A DNA stretch of 64,000 nt from Achromobacter sp. Root83 (GCF_001428845.1 NZ_LMIU01000002.1:108796-172795), one strand, 5' to 3'; shown: positions 46,550 to 55,756, counted from the stretch's first letter. Notes: generated from the sequence alone by a model not told the origin. Translations and numbers: made by a program.

Positions 46550-46671
46550 GTTGTTGTGACGCTGCGCGGGCTTTGCGCGGCTGTGCGCGTGCTGTGCCCG
46601 TAGCCTTGCGTGGCGGTGTCTGTCGCTTTGAATTTTCCATGTGCCATACATGGCGGCTAGAGCACGGTGCG

Positions 46672-47658
46672 TCAGTTGCCGGTGCGCCGGGTTTCTCTTG
46701 GCAGTTCTCCGAAGCGCTCGCGGTAATACTCCGAAAACCGTCCCAGGTGGCCGAAGCCCACGCTCAGGGCGACTTCGGTGACGCTGGCGTCCACGTCTGT
46801 CTTCAGCCTGTTTCTTGCGGCGTCCAGCCGGAATGCGCGTAGCGCGTTCATGGGGGTGGTGTTTCTGTGTTCCTGGAACAGGCGGGTGAGGGCGGTGGCG
46901 CTGGCGCCGGCGTGGCGGGCGATGTCGGTCAGGGTCAGGGGGGCGCCCAGGCGGTCGCGCATGTAGGTTTCGGCGATGCCCAGGCGGCGCGGGATGGTGG
47001 AGGCGTCGCCGGCGTGGGCTTGCCAGGTGTTGGGCTGGTTGTAGAGCAGGTGCAGGACCAGGGTGTCTTCCAGGTGTTCGAGCCAGGCGGCGGGCGGGCG
47101 GCGGGCGCCGTCGTCCAGGGTGGGCAGCAGTTGGATCAGGCTGGTCATCATGCTGCGCCATGCGGCCCCGATGGGGGTGTCCAGGCGTAGCGCGGGGCTG
47201 AAGTCCAGGGGGCGGCCGGCGGCGTCGCCGAAGGCGCGCTGGCCGATGGCTTCGAGCTTGCCGCGGGGAATCTTCAGCAGCAGTTGCTCGCAACCGGCCT
47301 CCCAGTGCAGCCGCAGGGGGCGGTTGGGCGCGATGACGGCGGCGCAGTCGGGGTTGGCGTCGACGCGTTCGTCGCCGCATTCGATGCAGGCGCGGCCGCG
47401 CAAGGGGACCTGCACCAGCATGAAATCCTGGAGGCGGTCGGGTTCGATGCGGACTTCGGCGCCGTAGCGCAATGTACAGACCGTCAGCGAGCCGAAGCGG
47501 CCCCGGTTGAGCTGCGCGTCCACGCGGCCGCCCTTCCAGGTCAGTCGGTGTTCCTTCAGGGCTTCGGACACGCGGGCGCGGGTCTCGTCCTGATGGGTGG
47601 AGCTGAAGACGCGCTGCTTGAACAAGGGCGCGAGCGCAAGTCGGGACCAGCCGTGCAT
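46672..47658 (-). CDS. AraC-family transcriptional regulator
   Basis: 328 residues. The N-terminal half resembles the AraC-binding-like domain of XylS/FeaR-type regulators, and the C-terminal 100 residues hold two helix-turn-helix motifs (LTLTDIARHAGASATALTRLFQEH and VTEVALSVGFGHLGRFSEYYRERFGELP). It is divergent from the operon that starts with the solute-binding protein at 47938 and is most likely its aromatic-responsive activator. Confidence 0.9.
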   Translation of the reverse strand: MHGWSRLALAPLFKQRVFSSTHQDETRARVSEALKEHRLTWKGGRVDAQLNRGRFGSLTVCTLRYGAEVRIEPDRLQDFMLVQVPLRGRACIECGDERVDANPDCAAVIAPNRPLRLHWEAGCEQLLLKIPRGKLEAIGQRAFGDAAGRPLDFSPALRLDTPIGAAWRSMMTSLIQLLPTLDDGARRPPAAWLEHLEDTLVLHLLYNQPNTWQAHAGDASTIPRRLGIAETYMRDRLGAPLTLTDIARHAGASATALTRLFQEHRNTTPMNALRAFRLDAARNRLKTDVDASVTEVALSVGFGHLGRFSEYYRERFGELPRETRRTGN

Positions 47659-47686
47659 GGATGTCTCCGGGACGGGACCGATCCCG

Positions 47687-47763
47687 TATCCGGGTCAGCG
47701 TAAATTAAACGGACCGCATTGGGAATTAAGTGAATCCCGGATAAGACTGGCGGTATTCGGATA
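47687..47763. promoter_or_regulatory. Candidate AraC-type operator: three CGGATA half-sites
   Basis: TATCCGGG (47687-47694), CCCGGATA (47736-47743) and TTCGGATA (47756-47763) share the CGGATA core. The first is inverted relative to the other two, and the last two are direct repeats 20 bases apart, the spacing common for AraC-family half-sites. They lie between the divergent AraC gene and the operon it probably controls. Confidence 0.5.
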
Positions 47764-47937
47764 GAGCGGACGGGGCCGGCGGCCTACTCTTGCCTGCAGG
47801 CCCTTCAAGTGTTCACCGGAGGGCGGCGCTGCGGCGCGTACGCTGGGCGACGGTGATCGGCGGCATGCGCGAACCGACGGCAGACGGGTTCTGTCAGCTT
47901 TCCGCCGGCATGGCTGGCGGTGAAAACGGGGTGGCTC

Positions 47938-49116
47938 ATGGTTCGAAATCTCTGGAGCCGGCGCGCGCTGGCGGCGCTGGTCTGCATGACAGTCGTGGCG
48001 GGCGCGTCGGCCGCCGACAAGGTCAAGGTGGGCCTGCTTACCACCCTGTCCGGCCCGGGCGCGGCGCTGGGCAACGAGATCCGCGACGGCTTCAATCTGG
48101 CGTTGCTGCATACGGGCGGCAAGCTGGGCGGGGTGGCGGCGGAGGTGGTGGTGGCCGATGACCAGCAGAAGGCGGATACGGGGCGTCAGGCGGTCGAGCG
48201 TCTGCTCAAGCGCGATCGCGTGGATGTGATGACGGGCATCGTCTTTTCCAATGTGCTGCTGCCGGTGATGCCGGCCATCCTGCAGTCCGGCACGATCTAT
48301 CTCAGCACCAATACCGGCCCGGAAAACTATGCCGGGGCGGGCTGTAATCCCAATTTCTTCGCGGTGGCCTGGCAGAACGAGGACATTCCGGCGGCCATGG
48401 GCAAATATGCGGCGGACCAGGGCTACAAGCGCGTGGCGCTGATCGCGCCGGACTATCCGGGCGGGCGCGAATCGCTTAATGGTTTCAAGCGCCTGTACAA
48501 GGGCGGGCTGTCCGAAGAGATCTACACCCAGCTCGGCCAGTTGGACTATGGCGTGGAGATCACGCGGCTGCGCGCCAGCAAGCCCGACGCGGTGTTCTTT
48601 TTTCTGCCGGGCGGGATGGGCGTGAACTTCATCAAGCAATTCAACGGCGCGGGGCTGTCCAAGGAGATCGCGCTGCTGGCGCCGGGTTTCTCGGGCGACG
48701 AGGACACGATCGGCGCGGTGGGCGCGCCCATCGCGGGCCTGCGCAACACGTCGCAGTGGGCGGTCGACCTGGACAACCCGGCCAACCGGAAGTTCGTCGA
48801 GGATTTCAAGAAGACGTACAACCGCAGCCCGACGCTGTATGCGTCGCAGGGCTATGACGCCGCCATGCTGCTGGACAGCGCGGTGCGCCAGACGGGCGGC
48901 AAGCTGGATGCGGACGCCTTGCGTCCGGCGCTGCGGCGCGCGGACTTCAAGTCCGTGCGTGGCGACTTCAAGTTCAACCGCAACCAGTATCCGGTCCAGA
49001 ACTACTACCTGCGCGTCGTCGAGGCGGGCGCGGACGGCAAGCTGGCCAACAAGTTGTCGGGCACGGTGCTGACCCAGTACCAGGATCCTTTCGCGGCCGC
49101 CTGCCAGATGAAATAG
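47938..49116 (+). CDS. ABC transporter substrate-binding protein (orphan, aromatic-type)
   Basis: 392 residues from the ATG at 47938; a GTG at 47920 would only add six residues. A signal peptide (RALAALVCMTVVAGASA) precedes a type I periplasmic binding protein (VKVGLLTTLSGPGAALG, DGFNLALLHTGGKLGG). It is paralogous to the binding protein at 20816. There are no permease or ATPase genes beside it, so it may deliver ligand to another importer such as the one at 22-25.6 kb. It heads the Rieske oxygenase operon. Confidence 0.85.
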   Translation: MVRNLWSRRALAALVCMTVVAGASAADKVKVGLLTTLSGPGAALGNEIRDGFNLALLHTGGKLGGVAAEVVVADDQQKADTGRQAVERLLKRDRVDVMTGIVFSNVLLPVMPAILQSGTIYLSTNTGPENYAGAGCNPNFFAVAWQNEDIPAAMGKYAADQGYKRVALIAPDYPGGRESLNGFKRLYKGGLSEEIYTQLGQLDYGVEITRLRASKPDAVFFFLPGGMGVNFIKQFNGAGLSKEIALLAPGFSGDEDTIGAVGAPIAGLRNTSQWAVDLDNPANRKFVEDFKKTYNRSPTLYASQGYDAAMLLDSAVRQTGGKLDADALRPALRRADFKSVRGDFKFNRNQYPVQNYYLRVVEAGADGKLANKLSGTVLTQYQDPFAAACQMK

Positions 49117-49148
49117 CGGCGGCGGGGCGGGCATTACAGGAGATACGC

Positions 49149-50393
49149 ATGACTCAGAACGTAACGACGCGCGAGGTGACGGTCGCCTCGCACGATGGCA
49201 GGTCCTTCGGCGCCTATCTGGCCGTGCCGGCCGCCGGCCGCGGGCCGGGGCTGGTGCTGTGCCAGGAGATTTTCGGCGTCAATGGCTTCATGCGCCGCAC
49301 TGCGCAATTGCTGGCCGAGGAGGGCTACGTGGTGCTGGTGCCCGATCTGTTCTGGCGCCAGCAGCCCGGCATCCAGCTGACGGACGGCCCCGCCGACATG
49401 CCGCGCGCCTTTGAGCTCTACAAGGGGTTCGACGTGGAGCTGGGGGTCAAGGACATTGCGTCGACGCTGGCCGCGTTGCGCGCCCTGCCGGAACAAGAGG
49501 GCGGCGCGGGCGTGCTGGGCTACTGCCTGGGGGGCAAGCTGGCTTTTCTTGCCGCCTGCCGCACGGATGCGGACGTGGCGGTGGGTTACTACGGCGTGGG
49601 CATCGAGGACAGCCTGGAAGAGGCGTCCGCGCTGCGGGGCCGGCTGGTTCTGCACATCGCCGAGCAGGACGGCTTCTGTCCGCCGCAGGCCCGCCAGCGC
49701 ATCCTGGAGGCGCTGGGAGGCAAGCCGGGGGTGGAGCTCTATGTCTACCCCGGCATGGATCACGCCTTCGCGCGCACGGGCGGCGAGCACTACGACAAGC
49801 CGTCGGCGCTGATGGCGCACCAGCGCAGCATGGCCGCCCTGCAACGCGCGATCGGACCGGAATTCGATTATTCGTATCTGTGGGACAAGCATTGCGAATA
49901 TGAGTTCGGCACGCGCGATGTGGCCGCCACCATGGCGACGATGGTGGCCGAGCCCTATGTGAATCACATTCCCACCATGACGGGCGGCGTGGGCCACAAG
50001 GAGCTTGCGCGCTTCTACCAGCATCATTTCGTCAATAGCAATCCGCCCGACACGCGGCTGGTGCCGTTGTCGCGCACGGTGGGCGCCACGCAGATCGTCG
50101 ACGAACTGCTGTTCTGCTTCACGCACACCACCGAGATCGACTGGATGCTGCCCGGCGTGCCGCCCACTGGCAAGTATGTCGAGATCCCGCTGGTGGCCAT
50201 CGTGAAGTTCCGCGGCGACAAGCTCTACCACGAGCACATCTACTGGGACCAGGCCAGCGTGCTGGTGCAAGTGGGCCTGCTGGACCCCAAGGATCTGCCC
50301 ACGGCCGGCCGTGAGACCGCGGCCAAGCTGCTCGACGAGACCCTGCCGTCCAACACGCTGATGGCGCGTTGGAAAGACAGCGAGAACAAATAG
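49149..50393 (+). CDS. Dienelactone hydrolase fused to an NTF2-like domain
   Basis: 414 residues. The N-terminal 240 residues are a dienelactone-hydrolase alpha/beta fold: nucleophile elbow GYCLGG with Cys in the catalytic position, QEIFGVN near the start, and the late His in PGMDHAFAR. The C-terminal 160 residues (WDKHCEYEFGTRD, YVNHIPTMTGG, WMLPGVPPTGKYVEIP) resemble an NTF2/SnoaL-type cone. Such a fused protein is placed before a Rieske oxygenase, so it probably hydrolyses a ring-cleavage lactone or a related intermediate. The exact substrate is not clear. Confidence 0.8.
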   Translation: MTQNVTTREVTVASHDGRSFGAYLAVPAAGRGPGLVLCQEIFGVNGFMRRTAQLLAEEGYVVLVPDLFWRQQPGIQLTDGPADMPRAFELYKGFDVELGVKDIASTLAALRALPEQEGGAGVLGYCLGGKLAFLAACRTDADVAVGYYGVGIEDSLEEASALRGRLVLHIAEQDGFCPPQARQRILEALGGKPGVELYVYPGMDHAFARTGGEHYDKPSALMAHQRSMAALQRAIGPEFDYSYLWDKHCEYEFGTRDVAATMATMVAEPYVNHIPTMTGGVGHKELARFYQHHFVNSNPPDTRLVPLSRTVGATQIVDELLFCFTHTTEIDWMLPGVPPTGKYVEIPLVAIVKFRGDKLYHEHIYWDQASVLVQVGLLDPKDLPTAGRETAAKLLDETLPSNTLMARWKDSENK

Positions 50394-50402
50394 GAGGGCG
50401 GC

Positions 50403-51749
50403 ATGAGCTACAGCGACGAACAACTGGCGTCCATGGTGCGCGGCGACAGCGTGCACCGGGGCCTGTATACCGATCCGGCGATCTTCGATCTGGAAATGCG
50501 GCGGATCTACGGGCGCGCCTGGATCTACGTGGGCCATGAGAGCCAGGTGCCCAAGACGGGGGACTATCACACCACGCGCGTGGGCGACCAGGACGTGCTG
50601 ATGGTGCGCGCCGCCGACGGCCGCGTGCATGTGCTGTACAACCGCTGCCCCCACAAGGGCGCGAAGGTGGTGGCCGACGGCGAAGGCTGTGTCGGCAAGT
50701 TCTTCCGCTGCCCCTATCACGCCTGGACCTTCAAGCTGGACGGCAGCCATCTGGGCGTGCCGCTGAAGCAGGGCCTGGAAGGCACCTCTTATGACCCGGC
50801 CGATCCGTCGTTTTCCATGCGGCGCCTGCCGCGCGTGGAGAGCTACCGGGGTTTCGTGTTCGCCAGCCAGTCCAGGGATGGGCAGGCGCTGGAAGATTTC
50901 CTGGGCGGTGTGCGGTCGTCCATCGACAACCTCTGCGACCGTTCGCCGGTGGGCGAGGTGGAAGTGGCGGGCGGCATCTTCCGCGTGATGCAGCGGTCAA
51001 ACTGGAAGGTGTTCTACGAGAACCTGCACGACACCATGCACGCCCGGGTCACCCATGAGTCGTCCTATGCCGCCGCGCGCGACGAGGCCAAGGAAATGGG
51101 CGAAATGCCGCTTGAGCTGCACATCATGGACGGCAACGGCGAACCCTACGAGTTCTGGGAAAAGCTGGAACTGCGCGCCTACGACAACGGCCATGGCTAC
51201 ATGGAAGGCATCTTCAACCCGGGCGCCGCGGAACGCGATCCCGTGTCGCGCGCGCATTTCGAGACGCTGACGGCCGCCTATGGCGAAGCCCGCGCCCGCG
51301 AGATCCTGGGCATGAACCGGCACAACACGGTCATCTACGGCAGCGGTTCGCCGCATACCGTCTTTCAGCAATTCCGCGTGATCCGCCCGATCGCGGTCGA
51401 CCGGACCCTGATCGAGATCCAGACGTTCCGCTGCAAGGGCGCGCCGGACGGCGTGTTCAAGCGCGCCATGCTGTACGCCAACGTCATCAATTCGCCGTCG
51501 TCCAATGTGATGCCGGACGATATCGAACTCTACAACCGCTGCCAGGAAGGCAACGCCACCCGGGGCGGCGAGTGGGTAAGCATGCACCGCTATCACGGCA
51601 GCGACCGCAGCGACGCCGACGGCATGGTGTCCGTGAATGGCACGAGCGAGCTGCCCATGCGCAATCAGTTCCGCGCCTGGAAGGCCTACATGGAGGCCGG
51701 GGCCCCGGCCGTGGATGCAACGGCCAAGGGAGACGGCGCATGCTGCTAG
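50403..51749 (+). CDS. Rieske aromatic-ring dioxygenase, alpha subunit
   Basis: 448 residues. Rieske [2Fe-2S] ligands are C82xH84 (NRCPHKG) and C103xxH106 (CPYHAW). The mononuclear iron region reads ENLHDTMHARVTH, with D210, H213 and H218 in the expected places. It carries out dihydroxylation or hydroxylation of an aromatic acid in the cytoplasm. The beta subunit follows with a 10-base overlap. No ferredoxin or reductase gene is in the operon. Confidence 0.9.
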   Translation: MSYSDEQLASMVRGDSVHRGLYTDPAIFDLEMRRIYGRAWIYVGHESQVPKTGDYHTTRVGDQDVLMVRAADGRVHVLYNRCPHKGAKVVADGEGCVGKFFRCPYHAWTFKLDGSHLGVPLKQGLEGTSYDPADPSFSMRRLPRVESYRGFVFASQSRDGQALEDFLGGVRSSIDNLCDRSPVGEVEVAGGIFRVMQRSNWKVFYENLHDTMHARVTHESSYAAARDEAKEMGEMPLELHIMDGNGEPYEFWEKLELRAYDNGHGYMEGIFNPGAAERDPVSRAHFETLTAAYGEARAREILGMNRHNTVIYGSGSPHTVFQQFRVIRPIAVDRTLIEIQTFRCKGAPDGVFKRAMLYANVINSPSSNVMPDDIELYNRCQEGNATRGGEWVSMHRYHGSDRSDADGMVSVNGTSELPMRNQFRAWKAYMEAGAPAVDATAKGDGACC

Positions 51750-52273
51750 ATCTTGATTTCGACGTGGGCACGGCGGATCTGTCCGCGGCGGAGGTGCCGG
51801 CCGACACCTGCCATCGCATCGCCCAGTTCCTGTACCGCGAGGCCCGGCTGCTGGACGAGCGGCGCTACGACGACTGGCAGTCGCTCTGGACGCCCGACGG
51901 CATGTACTGGATGCCGCGGGTTCCCGGCCAGCAAAGCCCGTATGACCACATCTCGCTGTTCTGGGAGGACCGCATGCTGCGCGACGTGCGCATCCGGCGC
52001 CTTGAACATCCGCGCAACTGGTCGCAGCAGCCGCCCACGCGCAGCGTTCGGCTGGTGGGCGGCGTCCAGGTAGACGGTGTGGACGCGGGGGGCAACCTGG
52101 TGGTGCATTCGGTCTTCCAGATGACCGAATGGCGCAAGCGCCAGCCGCGCCAGCTTGCCGGCCGCTACACCCACAAACTGGCCGCCGAGGGCGACGGGTG
52201 GCGCATCCGCATGAAGCGGGTGGACCTCGTCAACTGCGACGATGCACATGACGTTTTCGAGGTCTTCGTGTGA
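51740..52273 (+). CDS. Rieske dioxygenase, beta subunit
   Basis: 177 residues from the ATG at 51740, inside the end of the alpha gene. The pattern ARLLDERRYDDWQSLWTPDGMYWMP and the C-terminal strand region match the small NTF2-like structural subunit of ring-hydroxylating dioxygenases, which supports an alpha3beta3 enzyme. The next gene overlaps its stop by four bases with a GTG start. Confidence 0.9.
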   Translation: MLLDLDFDVGTADLSAAEVPADTCHRIAQFLYREARLLDERRYDDWQSLWTPDGMYWMPRVPGQQSPYDHISLFWEDRMLRDVRIRRLEHPRNWSQQPPTRSVRLVGGVQVDGVDAGGNLVVHSVFQMTEWRKRQPRQLAGRYTHKLAAEGDGWRIRMKRVDLVNCDDAHDVFEVFV

Positions 52274-52881
52274 AAGAGGACGACGTTGCGGTGCTGGCGC
52301 TGCACTATCAGAACGATGTGCTGCATCCGGACGGTAAGATCCGTGTCGGACTGGACGCAGACAGCGGCGCGCGCCAGCGCCTGCTGGATAATGCGGCGGC
52401 CTTGCTCGACGGGGCGCGCGCCCATGCGCTTCCCATCGTGCACGTGCGCATCGCGTTTCGCCCGGACTACGCGGACCTGCTGCCCAATTGCGCCATATTC
52501 CGCAACGTGGCCAGGATAGGCGCCGTCCCGGAAGGGCAATGGGGCAGCGCGTTCTATGACGGGCTGCAGCCGCTGCCCGGCAGCGTGCGCGAGTTTGTCG
52601 TCAAACACACGCGCATCAGCGCCTTCTATGGCACGCCGCTGGAGGAAACCTTGCGGCTGCTGGGCGCGCGGCGGCTGGTGGTGGCCGGCGTGGCGACGCA
52701 TTCGGTGGTGGAAGGCACGGTTCGCCATGCCGCCGACATCGGCTTTTCCGTGATGGTGGCGCAGGATGCCTGCGCGTCCGCCGACCCCGCGGTACACGAG
52801 GCGTCGCTGGCCAGCATGCGCTTGATTGCGCAAACGGGCTCGGTGGCGGAAGCGGTGCGCTGGGCCGCCGCGCCCTGTTGA
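52270..52881 (+). CDS. Isochorismatase-fold protein without canonical catalytic Asp and Cys
   Basis: 203 residues starting with GTG overlapping the beta-subunit stop. The fold is clear (YQND near the start, FVVKHTRISAFYGTPLEE, VVAGVATHSVVEGTVRHAAD). In the Asp-Lys-Cys triad of the family only Lys112 remains: the Asp position of the DxQND motif is His12 (ALHYQND), and the Cys position of TxxCV is Val146 (THSVV). It may therefore be non-hydrolytic or use other chemistry. Its location in the operon suggests it handles a pathway intermediate. Confidence 0.82.
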   Translation: MKEDDVAVLALHYQNDVLHPDGKIRVGLDADSGARQRLLDNAAALLDGARAHALPIVHVRIAFRPDYADLLPNCAIFRNVARIGAVPEGQWGSAFYDGLQPLPGSVREFVVKHTRISAFYGTPLEETLRLLGARRLVVAGVATHSVVEGTVRHAADIGFSVMVAQDACASADPAVHEASLASMRLIAQTGSVAEAVRWAAAPC

Positions 52882-52894
52882 TCAAGGAATGTTC

Positions 52895-53698
52895 ATGGAC
52901 TTCACAGGCTTTCCCGGCCTGGCGGGCAAGACCGCCATCGTCACCGGCAGCACCCAGGGGCTGGGCGCGGACATCGCGCGCGGGTTCGCCGCGGCCGGGG
53001 CCAACGTGGTGCTGGTGGGGCGCGGCGCCGAAGCCGGCCAGGCCCTGGCGCGGACGCTGGGCGCCCAGGCGCTCTATTGCGAAACGGATATCGGCCACGA
53101 CAGCCAGATCCAGGGCTGCATCGATGCCGCGCTGGCGCGCTTTGGGCGGCTCGATATTCTGGTCAACAACGCCTGCCAGTACTCGGACCGCGGGCTGGCG
53201 TCCACGCGCGAGGAATGGCACCGCACGCTGGACACTAACCTGGTGTCGGCGGCGATCTTCACACAGCTCGCGGCGCCGCATCTGCCGCGTGGCGGCGTGG
53301 TGGTGAACATGGGCAGCACCGGCGGCAAGTTCGGCGCGGCCGGACGGGCGCTGTACCCGGCGTCCAAGGCGGCGCTACTGCAGATCACCAAGAATTTCGC
53401 GGTGGAGCTGGCGCCGGGGGGCGTGCGCGTGCTGGCCGTGTCGCCGGCGTGGACCTGGTCGCCTTCGGTCGAACAACTGGCGGGCTCGCGCGAGGCCGCC
53501 GATACCGTGGGCGCGCACTTCCATCCCTTGGGACGGGTCGGCTCGGGCGAGGAGATCGCCGCGGCCGTATGCTTCGCGTGTTCGGACGCGGCGTCCTGGA
53601 TGACCGGCGTGGATATCCCGGTCGATGGCGGGTTTTCCATCCTGGGCCCGGACCGGGGCATTTCGCCCCGCGCCTGGTTCAAGGAACTTGCGCCCTGA
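52895..53698 (+). CDS. Short-chain dehydrogenase/reductase (Rieske operon)
   Basis: 267 residues from the ATG at 52895, chosen because AAGGA lies six bases before it; an ATG at 52889 is too close to that site. The Rossmann motif TGSTQGLG, NNAC, the Ser in MGSTGG and the YPASK motif are present. In a Rieske dioxygenase operon it is a candidate cis-diol dehydrogenase, although it could act elsewhere in the path. It is convergent with the DUF342 gene. Confidence 0.85.
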   Translation: MDFTGFPGLAGKTAIVTGSTQGLGADIARGFAAAGANVVLVGRGAEAGQALARTLGAQALYCETDIGHDSQIQGCIDAALARFGRLDILVNNACQYSDRGLASTREEWHRTLDTNLVSAAIFTQLAAPHLPRGGVVVNMGSTGGKFGAAGRALYPASKAALLQITKNFAVELAPGGVRVLAVSPAWTWSPSVEQLAGSREAADTVGAHFHPLGRVGSGEEIAAAVCFACSDAASWMTGVDIPVDGGFSILGPDRGISPRAWFKELAP

Positions 53699-53712
53699 CC
53701 CGCCCGGGTCAG
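53695..53712. terminator. Small hairpin between convergent genes
   Basis: CTGACCCG and CGGGTCAG form an 8-bp perfect stem with a two-base centre, spanning the last bases of both convergent genes. It is a modest candidate for bidirectional termination. Confidence 0.4.
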
Positions 53713-55487
53713 CGGATGACGATTTCGCCTTCTTCCAGGCCGGCCTTGCCGCCCACCTGGTCTTCCAGGAACTCCTGCATCTTGTTGCCCAGTTGAATCG
53801 TCGCGCCGCTGCAGAAGCGCCGGGTGGCGGCGATGGTGGCGTTCTGCTGGGGCAGCAGATCGCGCACGAGCTGGGCCTCTTCTTCTTCAAGCGCGGCCAG
53901 ATCCCCGATGAGCTTGGCGTGGGTGTTGCGCGCGCGTTCGACCACGTCACCGGTGGCGCGCTGGGGATTGGCCTGCAGGAACATCAGCAACTGTTCCAGC
54001 TTGGCCTTTTCTTCGTTCATCTTCAGGCGTTTGCGCGTCAACGCCGTGCGCTTGATGTCCGCGTGTGGATCCAGGCCCACCTGGACCAGCGTCGGGATGC
54101 CGGAAGGCGAGCCGATGGTGCCGGCGCGTATCGCCAGCAGGGCCCGGGTTTCGCCGCCGGTGATGGCGCTTTGCTGCGTATTGGGAGGGCCGACGTTGAC
54201 ACTGCCGCCGGCGGCGATGCTGCTTTGGCGGATTTCGCGTTCGACGTCGATATCCAGGCCCGCGCTGATGACGGCGTTCTCGATGAACTTCGCGCGCAGC
54301 GCGCCGCCACAGACGATGTGGGCGGTCCGGGCGGTGGCCGTGGCGTCGTGCAGGGTCTCGGCCATGCCGATGATGCCGCCCTTGACCGTCACGCTGCCGC
54401 CGGCTTCGACCAGGGCCGCTTCGATGGTGCCGTTGACGACCACGTCGCCCGTCACGCGGACTTCCATGGTGGCGCTGATATCGCCGCGCACCTGCAGCGA
54501 CCCCTCGAAGGTGATGTTGCCGGTGGACAGGTTGACCGCGTCCACCTCCACCATCGGATTCACCTGCACGCCGTGGGTGATCAGCGTGGGCGTGCCGGCG
54601 ATGGCCGCGCGCAGCAGCAGCGGATCTTCCGGGTCGACCGCGACGCCGGACAGCTCTTTTGAGAAGGGCGTGTCGGGCAGCTCGTCCGGAAGCACGGCTT
54701 CGCCCAGCACGTTGGTGCCGTCCACGCCGGGTAGCGGCGGGATCCTGCGCATCAGCGGCGTGCCGGGCGACACCAGCAGCAGGCTGCCGAGATCGCGGTA
54801 GTCCACCTGCGCCAGTTCGTCGATGTCTTCGGCCCGGGGCTTCAAGCGGTCCAGCAGGCTTTCGAAACGGGTCGGGGTGCCGCGCGTGGGCGGCGTGCCC
54901 TGGGCGGCCAGGATGGTCTCGGCACGCCCCAGCGCCACGGCCTCGGCCAGCGCCTGATCCAGCACGCCATGGACGATGCCTTGATCGGCGAGGGCCTGGC
55001 GTACGGCCTCCAGCGCGACGGGCTTGCCGCCCTTGGGCGGGTGCAGCGTCAGCGTCGCGGCCATGCGGGTCGCGTTCAGTTCGATTTCGAAAGCGCCGTC
55101 CACGACCTTGCCGACGGGGCTCTGGACCGGCTCCGCGGCAGTCCGGCACAGATCGATGAAGGTCAGGATCGCGTGGCTGTCCAGCGCCTCGGCCGCCCAG
55201 CCCTGCGCCACGGCCGCGGCGACGAGGGTGTCCCAGTTGGGCAGATCGGCATTGAGGATGGGGGCATCGGTATCGCCACCGTCGGCTTCGTCGGCGACGG
55301 CGATGTCGGCTTGCTCGTCCGCTGTCTCGGTTCCGGCCGCGGAAGCGACGGCCTCCGGCGCGCGTTCCACCGCTGCGGCACCGTCTGGCGCCGTAACGTG
55401 GTCGGGCCGGGGAGGCGGCGTATAGACCGCCGTCAGGATGTTGGTCTCGGCATCCAGCAGCAACTGGAGCGTGTTTTCTGCGCCCAT
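53709..55487 (-). CDS. DUF342 (FapA-like) polymer-forming protein
   Basis: 592 residues from the ATG at 55487, supported by a GGAG-rich ribosome binding site; a longer reading frame to 55532 lacks one. Residues about 1-110 are an acidic low-complexity linker region. The central part (about 270-460) is a glycine/valine beta-helix (VEVDAVNLSTGNITFEGSLQVRGDI, GDVVVNGTI, VEAGGSVTVKGGI), typical of DUF342. A helical C-terminal stretch (about 480-550) could be a coiled coil. The family is widespread in bacteria; function is mostly unknown. Confidence 0.82.
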   Translation of the reverse strand: MGAENTLQLLLDAETNILTAVYTPPPRPDHVTAPDGAAAVERAPEAVASAAGTETADEQADIAVADEADGGDTDAPILNADLPNWDTLVAAAVAQGWAAEALDSHAILTFIDLCRTAAEPVQSPVGKVVDGAFEIELNATRMAATLTLHPPKGGKPVALEAVRQALADQGIVHGVLDQALAEAVALGRAETILAAQGTPPTRGTPTRFESLLDRLKPRAEDIDELAQVDYRDLGSLLLVSPGTPLMRRIPPLPGVDGTNVLGEAVLPDELPDTPFSKELSGVAVDPEDPLLLRAAIAGTPTLITHGVQVNPMVEVDAVNLSTGNITFEGSLQVRGDISATMEVRVTGDVVVNGTIEAALVEAGGSVTVKGGIIGMAETLHDATATARTAHIVCGGALRAKFIENAVISAGLDIDVEREIRQSSIAAGGSVNVGPPNTQQSAITGGETRALLAIRAGTIGSPSGIPTLVQVGLDPHADIKRTALTRKRLKMNEEKAKLEQLLMFLQANPQRATGDVVERARNTHAKLIGDLAALEEEEAQLVRDLLPQQNATIAATRRFCSGATIQLGNKMQEFLEDQVGGKAGLEEGEIVIR

Positions 55488-55756
55488 CTCACCCTCTCTC
55501 CTGCCTGGCACGAAGCGGCCAGGTTCAATCATTTAGTAATTCAACGAAATATTACGTCATATTCTTGACGGCCATGCGGGTTACTGGCGAGTAAGGCCAA
55601 AAATATCAACCGCATGGCGTAGGTCTGTCCCTGTTTGCCTTGGGGAAGCGGGGCCCTTGAGCGGTACTAGGGCATAGGCAGGAAAGACAAACCGGCAGGG
55701 CGGCAGCAGCATAGGTGCTCGCCAACGCGTCTAACGACGCCGCCGGAGCCCCCTCC
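55488..55756. promoter_or_regulatory. Divergent gap with a 9-bp inverted repeat
   Basis: GCCATGCGG (55571-55579) is repeated inverted as CCGCATGGC (55610-55618). A TTGACG hexamer lies just before it at 55565-55570, but no good -10 partner at normal spacing was found. The region serves the DUF342 gene and the transglycosylase gene. Confidence 0.35.

Noticed and set aside
46092..46640. Small open frames in the gap before the AraC gene, similar in sequence to those after the GGDEF-EAL gene.
   Set aside because: The similarity is due to the repeated DNA element itself, on both strands, not to a conserved protein.
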